Shown here: one piece after another, positions 1 to 6,552 of the stretch
Numbering within the stretch: position 1 is the stretch's first letter
How the letters are laid out: each line of letters starts with the position of its first letter
NCBI GenBank assembly: GCA_910584585.1
Contig: CAJUBP010000075.1
Span: 1 to 9,881 of the forward strand
Source of the DNA: an uncultured Lachnospiraceae bacterium
GTDB taxonomy: Bacteria; Bacillota; Clostridia; Lachnospirales; Lachnospiraceae
Direction of reading: 5' to 3'
Length of the DNA: 9,881 nucleotides
Position numbers and translations under genes: made by a program
Notes under the pieces: model-generated
The model's database searches: none
Seen by the model: only the letters and a program-made list of their open reading frames with translations
What the model was told of the DNA's origin: nothing

Positions 1-10
1 TTTTAATTTG

Positions 11-19
11 ACGTTTTTG
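11..19. repeat. Left copy of a 9-bp direct repeat (ACGTTTTTG)
   Basis: ACGTTTTTG occurs here and again at 9518-9526, directly after the repeat arrays that look like integrase arm sites. Both copies are followed by a CGG within two bases. It could mark the left attachment site of an element that ends near 9526, or be a chance match of a T-rich word. It lies about 35 bp before the point where recognisable YqaJ coding sequence begins. Confidence 0.3.
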
Positions 20-585
20 TGCGGAAGATAGGAACTTTAGTTTGCTGGGCTACATCCTACCAGATACAGTGCCACCATTATATGTCCGTCTGCGGCGCGG
101 ACGCCTGGTACATCGCGGTGCTGATTTATGGGAGGGAGTTTAAATTCCAGAGGATAGAGCGTGACGAAAGGATACAGTCCGATTTGATCCAGATTGAAAA
201 AGACTTCTGGGAAAGCCATGTGCTGAAACATAAAATGCCGGGCCCGGACGGCTCCAAACTTGCGGACAGCGTATTAGCGGAATATTTCAAAGATTCCAGG
301 GAAACCTCCATCCCCCTTTCCGGGTTTGACGGGAAGCTGGCGCGCAGGGAAGAGCTTGCCGAGGGCATAGAAAAGCTGGAGACGGAGAAACGCCTCATTG
401 AGCAGGAATTAAAGCTGTACCTTGGGGAGGCGGAGACTGCCGAGAACGCCCGGTACCGGGTGTCCTGGAAACAGGTGAGCAGCAGCCGCCTGGATGAAAA
501 GCGCCTGAAGGAGGAACGGCCGGAAATCTACGAACAGTACAAAAAGACCATAAAGAGCAGAAGGTTTACCGTAAAAGCAGCGTAA
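19..585 (+). pseudogene. YqaJ-type viral recombinase / exonuclease, C-terminal remnant lacking the nuclease half
   Basis: Intact members are lambda-exonuclease-like nucleases that resect double-strand ends and work with a single-strand annealing protein, which here is encoded just downstream. Recognisable family sequence begins near residue 13 (position 55) with SYQIQCHHYMSVCGADAWYI, followed by the FKFQRIERDE strand (residues 41-50) and a charged, probably coiled-coil tail (about 105-170). The N-terminal half, where the family's catalytic D and E-x-K residues lie, is absent. Position 4-6 is an in-frame TAA, the GTG at 19 has no Shine-Dalgarno, and the other two frames upstream show no YqaJ-like sequence. 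The gene is therefore cut by an insertion or rearrangement at about position 54 and is unlikely to make a working nuclease. Family assignment is confident. What replaced the 5' half is not identifiable from the 54 bases visible. Confidence 0.72.
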
Positions 586-589
586 AAAA

Positions 590-627
590 CGCGGGGGCAG
601 GAAAAGGAATCCTGTCCCTTTTCCGCG
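590..627 (+). terminator. GC-rich hairpin after the YqaJ remnant, possible weak terminator
   Basis: The arms GGGGCAGG (594-601) and CCTGTCCC (611-618) pair with one G-U, followed by TTTT. An outer CGCGG/CCGCG pairing (590-594 with 623-627) competes for one G and would place the T run inside the structure. The short U run makes it at best a weak intrinsic terminator. It could instead be an RNA processing or stability element between the first two genes. Confidence 0.35.
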
Positions 628-726
628 CCGTAACAACCGCAGCCAGAAGAGCCATGACCTGAAAAACGGGCGTAGCAGAGAAACGGAAAGCGGATTTATT
701 TTGACATACAGCCAGGGAGAAAGGAA

Positions 727-1710
727 GTGGATGTTTTGCCGTCAGACACAGGAGAAAAAGAGGCAGGGCCAAAGAATGGTACAGGCTTAAAAGAAGAACT
801 GTCAAAAAAGGCCGGGGCCATAAAAGAAAAAGAAGGGCAGCCAAAGAAAACTGGAACTGCCAAAGAAAAGGAAAAAGAGCCGAAGAAAACTGGAATTGCC
901 AAAGAAAAGGAAGGGGAACCAAAGAAAATCAAGCCTACAAAAGAAAAAAGCAGGGATGGGAATGAAACCCAGCCTTCCCCTGTGGAGCCTGAAAAACCGG
1001 AAAAGGCTGCAGCCCCATCCCCATTCATCCGCCTGCTGCGCGCGGATGAAATTGAGTGCCGGGTGTCCACCATCAGCCAGAAGGGCTTAAGCCTGCTCCT
1101 GTTCAAGGACGCCCGCGTGGACCAGAGGATATTGGACGAGGCCTTCACGCCCTTCGGGTGGAAGCGCACCCACCAGAGCATAGACGGGAACCTTTACTGC
1201 ACCGTGGAAATCTGGGACGGGGAGAAAGGCCAGTGGATAGCGAAGCAGGACGTGGGGACGGAGAGCCGCTCCGAGAAGGAGAAGGGCCAGGCCTCCGATT
1301 CCTTCAAGCGGGCCTGCTTCAACTGGGGGCTGGGCCGGGAACTCTACACCGCCCCGTTCATCTGGGTCCCGGCGGAAGCCGCCAATATCAGCCAGGAAAG
1401 GGGCCGTTACGTCACGTCCGACCGTTTTTACGTGCAGCACATTGCCTATAATGAAAACCGTGAAATCGCGGGCCTTAGGATTGTAAACGGCAGAGGCTTT
1501 CTTGTCTATGAATTGAAACGGAAGCCGGAGATAAAATCCATCACAGGGATACAGATGGAAGCGCTGGAGCGGGAGCTTGCCCGCACCGGGGTTTCCATGG
1601 AAGCGGTATTGGAGCGGTACGGCCTGAGGGAGCCGGGGCAGATAACGGCGGAAATCTTCGCGAAAGCAATCAGCAGCCTAAAAAAGACAAAGCCGAAAGA
1701 AGCGGCGTAA
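727..1710 (+). CDS. Rad52-like single-strand DNA annealing protein with Lys/Glu-rich N-terminal tail
   Basis: Phage and mobile-element Rad52/Rad22-like proteins bind single-stranded DNA and anneal complementary strands during recombination, usually beside a YqaJ or lambda-Exo nuclease, as here. The domain spans about residues 100-265. The signature runs from QDVGTES (174-180) through EKEKGQASDSFKRA (183-196) to NWGLGRELY (199-207), with WKR at 145-147 and EIWD at 161-164. Residues 269-320 form a helical C-terminal module like that on other annealing proteins (SITGIQMEALERELARTGVS). Residues 1-99 are a low-complexity basic/acidic tail with a 13-residue repeat (33-71). The start is GTG at 727, with AGGGAG about 7 nt upstream. 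An ATG at 731 is out of frame and soon stops. The GC-rich codon use matches its neighbours. The family call is confident; partnership with the broken YqaJ gene is presumably lost. Confidence 0.82.
   Translation: MDVLPSDTGEKEAGPKNGTGLKEELSKKAGAIKEKEGQPKKTGTAKEKEKEPKKTGIAKEKEGEPKKIKPTKEKSRDGNETQPSPVEPEKPEKAAAPSPFIRLLRADEIECRVSTISQKGLSLLLFKDARVDQRILDEAFTPFGWKRTHQSIDGNLYCTVEIWDGEKGQWIAKQDVGTESRSEKEKGQASDSFKRACFNWGLGRELYTAPFIWVPAEAANISQERGRYVTSDRFYVQHIAYNENREIAGLRIVNGRGFLVYELKRKPEIKSITGIQMEALERELARTGVSMEAVLERYGLREPGQITAEIFAKAISSLKKTKPKEAA
823..951 (+). repeat. Three 39-bp tandem repeats coding a Lys/Glu-rich linker
   Basis: Units at 823-861, 862-900 and 901-939, plus the partial unit 940-951, encode KEKEGQPKKTGTA, KEKEKEPKKTGIA, KEKEGEPKKIKPT and KEKS inside the tail of the Rad52-like protein. 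The unit is a multiple of three, so copy number can vary without a frameshift. The repeats are adjacent, without CRISPR-like unique spacers. Confidence 0.85.
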
Positions 1711-1789
1711 AGGAGCCAGAAACGCCCGGAACGGCAGGAAATAAAAGAAGAGAAAAGGGCGCATTTACAGGAAAGGAGAAAACAGCCAT

Positions 1790-2668
1790 ATGTGGATGGA
1801 ATATGAGGAATTCGCGGAAGCGGTCAAAAAAAGGATGGAGCAGGAAGTGGGGGAGGGCGGCAGCGTGTCCTTTTGCGACATGGAGAAAATCAACCAGGCC
1901 CGCTGGGAAGGGCTGGAAATCAAAGAGGAAGGCCAGCAGGCGGGGGCCGTGTTCCGCTTGAAGGGGCTTTACGCTGCCTACCAAAAAGGCGGCATGGAAC
2001 ACACGGTCAATTTTATCCGGGAGATGATGGAGAAGAAGCCAAACCCAGCCTCCTGGGACATCCCGGGGGAATGGGAGGAAGCGCGGGGATGCGTCCGCCT
2101 TGTCCTGCTGAACGCGGAATGGAACCGGGAATTGCTGGAAGGATGCCCCAGCCGGGAATTCCTGGATTTGGCGGCGGCGTACTGCCTGGAACTGGGAGAC
2201 AAAGACTACAGGGCAACCGCCCTCGTAAAAGAATATTATCTGGAAAGCTGGGGCGTCACGGAAGGGGAGCTGTGGGAGACGGCCCTGGAAAACCTGCGGA
2301 AGGAGGAATATGGGATAAAGCCCCTGTCGGAAATACTGGAATCCATGCTGGGGCCAAGGATGGGCAGCTTCCATGACTTCCCGTTTCTGTATGTTTTGAC
2401 AAACCAGCGGGTGAGCCATGGGGCGGCCGGAATCCTAAGGAAAGACCTCCTGGAAGAGTTTTCAAAGCTGGCGCGTGGGAATTTTTACATTTTGCCAAGC
2501 TCCGTGCATGAAACGCTGCTGTTAGGGGATGGCCCAGGCATAAAAGCGGAAGACTTAAGGGATATGGTGCAGTCCATCAACCGGGATGAAGTGAGCCAGG
2601 AAGAGTGGCTGTCAGACAATGTCTATTACTATGATAAGGAAAAAGGAAAACTTGAGATTGCAGAATGA
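1790..2668 (+). CDS. DUF5688 family protein
   Basis: The function is unknown. The protein matches the DUF5688 pattern of clostridial mobile elements: an N-terminal YEEF segment (residues 5-8), a mid region with L-N-A-E-W-N-R (107-113) and EFLDLAAAY (123-131), and a well-conserved C-terminal block with FPFLYVLTNQ (197-206), GAAGILRKDLLEEF (211-224), NFYILPSSVHE (231-241) and SDNVYYYDKE (275-284). There is no signal peptide or membrane segment, so it is probably cytoplasmic. The ATG at 1790 has AAGGAG 11 nt upstream, a slightly long spacing. A second ATG at 1796 would start MEYEEF but lies further from the ribosome site. It follows the Rad52-like gene after 79 bp on the same strand with similar GC-rich codons, so it probably belongs to the same operon. 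It is the last gene before the composition shift. Confidence 0.75.
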   Translation: MWMEYEEFAEAVKKRMEQEVGEGGSVSFCDMEKINQARWEGLEIKEEGQQAGAVFRLKGLYAAYQKGGMEHTVNFIREMMEKKPNPASWDIPGEWEEARGCVRLVLLNAEWNRELLEGCPSREFLDLAAAYCLELGDKDYRATALVKEYYLESWGVTEGELWETALENLRKEEYGIKPLSEILESMLGPRMGSFHDFPFLYVLTNQRVSHGAAGILRKDLLEEFSKLARGNFYILPSSVHETLLLGDGPGIKAEDLRDMVQSINRDEVSQEEWLSDNVYYYDKEKGKLEIAE

Positions 2669-2711
2669 GTAAGAAATTTTAGATTTTTGTTAAAGTTTTA
2701 TTAAAAGTATT

Positions 2712-2804
2712 CCCATTATCCCATTATCCCGCCTTAATCTGGTATATTAAGGAATACGGTCATGCACTACTTACAGAACAAGGGGGTTTGTGGGATAATG
2801 GGAT
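2712..2804 (+). promoter_or_regulatory. Structured leader: 13-bp inverted repeat around the start of the 384-codon gene
   Basis: ATCCCATTATCCC (2718-2730) is the exact reverse complement of GGGATAATGGGAT (2792-2804). The left arm lies in a tandem CCCATTAT repeat (2712-2727, then CCC), so two pairing registers exist. In RNA the right arm contains the in-frame ATG at 2798. Inside the loop is a second perfect hairpin, CCTTAAT (2732-2738) with ATTAAGG (2746-2752), which covers part of the AAGGAA ribosome site for the ATG at 2762. It could be an RNA switch of translation or a pair of DNA operator sites. No promoter with good spacing was found just upstream. Confidence 0.5.
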
Positions 2805-3916
2805 TTTCAAAAGAGGAATTAAAGGGAATGAGAATAGCCAAGGAAGAACTTTTTCTAAGTTTAGAAAATACGTGTCCAGATTTATATAGGGATTGTCTTA
2901 GAGACGCAAAAGAAGGAATAGGAATGCCTGAAAACTGGACAGGGGATTACTCTGAGGATAAGAGATATGAAATAATAGCAAAGAATAAAATTAAGGATAC
3001 GTTAAGGTCTGATTTAATGTTTGTGAAATCAGTTATGGGGAATAACCTGGCAGTTTATTTAGGGGAAGAAATCAGTGATTTACTGGTGATTTTATTTCAT
3101 TTCAGAAATGAAGTTACGGATGCATTGTACAGATGGGAAAATAAGTCAGAAAATAACAAAATAAAAAGTATTAATGCGCAGGTTAAAACAGGAAAATTTC
3201 TGTATAAATATGAAGAGTTGTATCAAAACCTGATTGAAATTACAAATAAGTACAGAGAAGGGCGAATTATTGATAGAGAAATAGAAAGGCATGCGTGTGT
3301 AGGATTCTATAAGGATATTTTATCAGTGAATCAGGCATGTATAAAAAAAATTTGCGAAAGTTACGACTGGAACTACTTATTATATGCACTGGAACAATGG
3401 TGTTTGTGTATAAAAGATGCAATAACAGTAATGAGGCGTATAGAGAGTGAAAATGCAAATTTGTATTATGCAGATGCTTATTTTATTCTAATTTTTGAAA
3501 GCATGAGTAAAGTTTTATACCAGATATACCAACGTGAGATTATTCTTGAAAATAGGAAATGGAACATGAATATATTCTTTCACCGGGTGCAAGAGGATGT
3601 GAAAGTAAAGTGTAAATACTCTTTTGAAAAATATGATTTGATTCAGAATTATGGGATACATCTGCTGATGTACAGTTATTGGGAAGAACGGGAAATATTT
3701 TTATCAATATTGCAAGCACTGCAGGAAGAGCTGAATACAGGGCAATACAAAGAGTATGATAGAGAGTATGATATTCAGAAACTAAACAAAGAATCATTGA
3801 CAATTGAAGAAATCAGAGAAAATTTTTGTGAGGATACTACAGAAAGGATGGGAAGATTTAAGGTAAAATATGAAGTATGCAAAGAAGTTTATCGGTGGTA
3901 TAAAAAACATCATTAG
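2762..3916 (+). CDS. Hypothetical protein, all-helical, unrecognised family
   Basis: I do not recognise this protein. It is rich in Lys, Glu, Ile and Tyr, looks mostly alpha-helical and has no signal peptide or clear membrane helix. No catalytic motif stands out. Tyr- and Trp-rich helices at about 183-250 (for example DWNYLLYALEQWCLCIKDA) suggest a helical-bundle core. Two starts are plausible. ATG 2762 has AAGGAA with a 7-nt spacer. ATG 2798 gives 372 residues (MGFSKEELKG) and has AGGGGG 11 nt upstream. I kept the longer form, but the shorter is a serious alternative. The AT-rich codon use contrasts sharply with the DUF5688 gene 93 bp upstream. The TAG stop at 3914-3916 is followed by an open stretch in the same frame to 4288, so the real product may be longer or the gene may be split by a nonsense change. 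Confidence 0.6.
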   Translation: MHYLQNKGVCGIMGFSKEELKGMRIAKEELFLSLENTCPDLYRDCLRDAKEGIGMPENWTGDYSEDKRYEIIAKNKIKDTLRSDLMFVKSVMGNNLAVYLGEEISDLLVILFHFRNEVTDALYRWENKSENNKIKSINAQVKTGKFLYKYEELYQNLIEITNKYREGRIIDREIERHACVGFYKDILSVNQACIKKICESYDWNYLLYALEQWCLCIKDAITVMRRIESENANLYYADAYFILIFESMSKVLYQIYQREIILENRKWNMNIFFHRVQEDVKVKCKYSFEKYDLIQNYGIHLLMYSYWEEREIFLSILQALQEELNTGQYKEYDREYDIQKLNKESLTIEEIRENFCEDTTERMGRFKVKYEVCKEVYRWYKKHH

Positions 3917-3917
3917 C

Positions 3918-3972
3918 AAACATTCCAGGGTAATGAAATAACTATTTTGAAAGCAATATACCGGGAATGTTT
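3918..3972 (+). other. Stem-loop immediately after the in-frame TAG stop
   Basis: AAACATTCC (3918-3926) pairs perfectly with GGAATGTTT (3964-3972). GGTA (3929-3932) can pair with TACC (3959-3962) inside it after a small internal loop. The stem begins one base after the TAG at 3914-3916. The sequence after the stem (TTTCATTTAT) is only moderately T-rich, so it is a poor intrinsic terminator. A role in translation termination or readthrough, or simply an mRNA 3' structure, is possible. Confidence 0.4.
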
Positions 3973-4288
3973 CATTTATGGCAATATACCACCTAATATA
4001 TCTAAAAAGGGAATGAAATCATTTTTTAATGATATAAAAGAAAAAAAGTTTTCTGAAGCGCGTAATATGAGTGAGATAGAAATGTTTGTGTTTAGGAAAA
4101 TTGAAAGAGGAATTAAGCGGGAACGCAATATGCTTGATAACTATAGAAGGGAATTGGAATTTATGCAAGAATTTCATCTGTTTGAAAAAACTATAACTGA
4201 GAAGAAAAATATGCAAGGGCATTATCTGTCGGATTGGACTCAGATTCTTTTAAATAATATTGTATGGTTTTTGGAAAATAATATGTAA
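3947..4288 (+). CDS. Hypothetical ORF in frame with the preceding gene (possible split-off C-terminus)
   Basis: A 113-codon open frame with plausible protein composition, helical and Lys/Glu/Met-rich (for example KKGMKSFFNDIKEKKFSEAR, then EIEMFVFRKIERGIKRERN). No family is recognised. It lies in the same frame as the 384-codon gene and the frame is open from directly after that gene's TAG (3917), so the reading frame really spans 3917-4288. The TTG at 3947 has no Shine-Dalgarno at usable distance. The in-frame ATG at 4013 has AAAGGG nearly touching it. Either this is the C-terminal part of one gene of about 508 codons interrupted by an amber stop, or a separate small gene with a weak start. 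The shared composition and lack of a ribosome site favour the first reading, but coincidence is not excluded. Confidence 0.45.
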   Translation: MKAIYRECFIYGNIPPNISKKGMKSFFNDIKEKKFSEARNMSEIEMFVFRKIERGIKRERNMLDNYRRELEFMQEFHLFEKTITEKKNMQGHYLSDWTQILLNNIVWFLENNM

Positions 4289-4297
4289 AGACGTTAT

Positions 4298-4326
4298 TTG
4301 CCAAATGAACTGTGAGTTTCTATTAA
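4298..4326 (+). promoter_or_regulatory. Candidate sigma-70 promoter ahead of the ATPase-xis-int genes
   Basis: TTGCCA (4298-4303, five of six matches to TTGACA) and TATTAA (4321-4326, four of six matches to TATAAT) are 17 bp apart. Transcription from here would give a leader of roughly 175 nt that passes through the hairpin at 4359-4397 before reaching the ATPase gene. A weaker TTGCAA at 4439-4444 lacks a good -10. Confidence 0.35.
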
Positions 4327-4358
4327 TAATAAAAAAATATAAGATTAAAGCTTAAGAT

Positions 4359-4409
4359 AGCGGGATATGGAATTTATAAAAACATTCATATTCCGCTTTA
4401 TTATTTTCA
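4359..4409 (+). terminator. Hairpin with T-rich tail: terminator of the unknown genes or leader attenuator
   Basis: AGCGGGATATG (4359-4369) pairs with CATATTCCGCT (4387-4397) over 11 bp with one G-U pair. The helix can continue with AAT/ATT past one bulge. It is followed by TTATTATTTT. It ends the AT-rich unknown gene region, but it lies downstream of the candidate promoter at 4298-4326, so it could also act as an attenuator for the following operon. Confidence 0.5.
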
Positions 4410-4507
4410 ACAAATATTTCTTTCCCACGCTGCCAATTTTGCAAAACGATTTCCACTGTGATTCTTAATGCCAAAAACTGTTAACTTGAGAAAAAGGAGG
4501 CGATGAT

Positions 4508-6520
4508 ATGAAACTTTTTAGTCACATTGAGCAAGAGGAAACGGAGCGAAAAAAATTATTTTCGAAAATTGTTCCAGAGACAGAGATGGGGGAAAAAATT
4601 GATATTTCGGCATCCCCAAAGCGTCTTTTTTCTCCTGTTGAGAAACCGAACCCCATGGTTGCGTTAAAAACGCAAAATGAATTTCCGAAATCGGAAAATT
4701 CACTGAAAAATGTGATTTCGGCTTCAAAGAATGAATTTTGCATGGGCAATTTTTCCTATCAAAATGGTGAATTGATATACCAGGACGAAAAGACGCAGAA
4801 AACAGTTGTTATTGGAAATTTTTGGATTGAGATAAAGGAAGAAATTATTCGTATCTCAGAAATTTGTAATGAGCAGAATCTCACCATTGGCAAAAAGGAA
4901 GATGTAAAATGGAGGGTTGCAATTCATTGCATGGGGAAAATTTTTGAATCAGAAACAGGAGTTAAGGAACTGCTGTCAGAAAGTAGAATCCTAAAAATCA
5001 CAAGAGATAGAGCTTTTTTGGAACAGGAAAAAGAAGGGAAGAGGCTATATAAAAAATTTGTCAATACTCTGATTACGAATTCCCATTTCGAAAAAAAGTA
5101 CTTATTCTCCAACACTGGCTGGATTAATATAAGCGGAAAGGGCTGGGTATATCTCACAAGGGAGGGGATTATTGGGGAAACTGGGAATCAAGTTAGAGCG
5201 GACGTCCCATACCATTTTTTATATAATCCGCAACGAGTTGGGACAAAGGGGATTTTTGATGAATTTTTCGGTTTACGCCAGTTATGCAATGGAAATGGAA
5301 AGATGGACAATTCGATATTTTTGATGCACTATAGCATTACCGCGGTTATGACAACCTTTTTTCAAAATGCAGGAATGGGGGTGAATTTTATTGTGGCATT
5401 AATTGGTTCCACGAATTCCCAGAAAACGGCTGTAGGCTTGATTTTTACTAGGCTTTTTGACCGGACATCTGCATATCTGCCAGATATCCGATTTAATTCA
5501 ACGGAAGCGGCAATCGTAGAAAAAATGAATTTGTACGGCGATGCAATCTTGATGGTGGATGATTTTGTCCCATATGCGGCTAAGGGAGTGGCATCAGAGC
5601 AACGGAAGAAGTCAGAAATTCTAATTCGAAGTTATGGTGACAGGGAGCCAAGAAAACGCTCCAAGGCATACGCCAAAATTAAAGATGTTCCGGAGTACAG
5701 CCCGGTGAAGGGATGCTGCCTGATGACTGGGGAAATCTTTCAGACAGAATCAGAGTCATCCGATACGCGTGTGATACAGCTGCAATTCGAACGAGGGGAC
5801 GTTGATTTGGAATTGCTTACATTTTACCAGGAAAACTTACTGAATTACCCAACGTTTTTCTATGATTTTATTCAATTTGTTCAGGAAAATGCGGAGCAAA
5901 TCCAAGAAATTATGCGCAAAAAGTTAAAGGAAGCCAGAACGCAGATGTGTCACAAAATCTTGACGCCCCGATTTATTGACTCTTTCGCCATTATCTCAGC
6001 AGGGGTGCGAATTTTCTATGATTATGCGTATACAAGGGGATTTCTGAGTGCCGATGAGGTGTGGAAATATTATACAGAAGATATGAGAAGCATCGAAAGA
6101 GTCATTATTAAAAATGACCGCGAGTCAAAGACAAAAAGCCCTGCAACCACAATTTGTCTGGCATTAGAACGGGGATTGCAAACCGGAATGGTGACCCGCT
6201 GCTATTTTAGGGACATGGAAAAACAGGGGGATTTTTTGCACATAGTTGCTGAGGATGATGTTTACTTATATGTCTTGCCAGAAACCTTATGGCAGCTTTA
6301 CAAAGATTTCTGCAAAAATACCGGTGAAGAAACAATATATAGGAATGGCAGGGAATTACACTCTCCAATGAAAAAGGAAGATTTGCTCTTAATTAAAACA
6401 GAGGGAAAAAATAAACAACTGCGGACGACCCACAAAATTGGAAATTTTACGTCCAAACGTTTTTTCTTGATAAAGAAAAAAGAAATGAAAAAATTGTTGG
6501 AAACATATGAGGACTTTTAA
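4508..6520 (+). CDS. DUF927/helicase-like P-loop ATPase of a mobile element
   Basis: A 670-residue protein resembling the DUF927-type group of mobile-element ATPases (relatives of superfamily helicases) found beside site-specific recombinases; a role in element replication or maintenance is inferred. Residues 1-75 look disordered and 80-250 form an N-terminal domain. The ATPase core follows, with Walker A GSTNSQKT (300-307), Walker B ILMVDD (347-352), a sensor-like LMTGE (405-409) and a candidate Arg finger in SSDTR (417-421). The Walker A is unusual: the residue before the Lys is Gln306-1 (Q305) rather than Gly. A charged C-terminal region (about 610-665) could bind DNA. The start is certain: AAGGAGG at 4494-4500 lies 7 nt before the ATG. 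It is followed 32 bp later by xis on the same strand. The family call is moderate; ATPase identity is firmer. Confidence 0.65.
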   Translation: MKLFSHIEQEETERKKLFSKIVPETEMGEKIDISASPKRLFSPVEKPNPMVALKTQNEFPKSENSLKNVISASKNEFCMGNFSYQNGELIYQDEKTQKTVVIGNFWIEIKEEIIRISEICNEQNLTIGKKEDVKWRVAIHCMGKIFESETGVKELLSESRILKITRDRAFLEQEKEGKRLYKKFVNTLITNSHFEKKYLFSNTGWINISGKGWVYLTREGIIGETGNQVRADVPYHFLYNPQRVGTKGIFDEFFGLRQLCNGNGKMDNSIFLMHYSITAVMTTFFQNAGMGVNFIVALIGSTNSQKTAVGLIFTRLFDRTSAYLPDIRFNSTEAAIVEKMNLYGDAILMVDDFVPYAAKGVASEQRKKSEILIRSYGDREPRKRSKAYAKIKDVPEYSPVKGCCLMTGEIFQTESESSDTRVIQLQFERGDVDLELLTFYQENLLNYPTFFYDFIQFVQENAEQIQEIMRKKLKEARTQMCHKILTPRFIDSFAIISAGVRIFYDYAYTRGFLSADEVWKYYTEDMRSIERVIIKNDRESKTKSPATTICLALERGLQTGMVTRCYFRDMEKQGDFLHIVAEDDVYLYVLPETLWQLYKDFCKNTGEETIYRNGRELHSPMKKEDLLLIKTEGKNKQLRTTHKIGNFTSKRFFLIKKKEMKKLLETYEDF

Positions 6521-6552
6521 AAAAATTAAAAAATAAAGGGAGGAAACTAAGA

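Noticed and set aside
1..54. Possible 3' end of a group II intron or insertion sequence
   Set aside because: No recognisable intron domain V or terminal inverted repeat fits in the visible 54 bases, so the nature of the junction cannot be decided.
702..707. Perfect TTGACA before the Rad52-like gene
   Set aside because: No -10-like hexamer occurs 15-19 bp downstream; the expected position falls on the ribosome site and start codon.
823..951. Regular repeats that might suggest a CRISPR array
   Set aside because: The units are adjacent, coding and in frame, with no unique spacers between them.
566..1181. Long overlapping minus-strand open frames rich in Phe, Leu and Pro
   Set aside because: They are antisense to the Lys/Glu-rich tail of the Rad52-like gene; the composition simply mirrors the AAG/GAA codons, and no ribosome site or family pattern is seen.
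1056..1451. Plus-strand open frame of 131 codons in another frame of the Rad52-like gene
   Set aside because: It is Arg/Gly/Pro-rich, typical of an off-frame reading of GC-rich coding sequence, and the main frame carries clear family motifs.
1873..2376. Plus-strand open frame of 167 codons inside the DUF5688 gene
   Set aside because: Gly/Arg/Pro-rich off-frame reading with no own ribosome site.
1670..2419. Minus-strand open frame of 249 codons opposite the DUF5688 gene
   Set aside because: Antisense shadow of a GC-rich gene whose forward frame matches DUF5688 throughout its C-terminal block.
4518..5157. Several minus-strand open frames opposite the start of the ATPase gene
   Set aside because: Shadows of a long, well-started forward gene; none has a plausible start signal or family motif.
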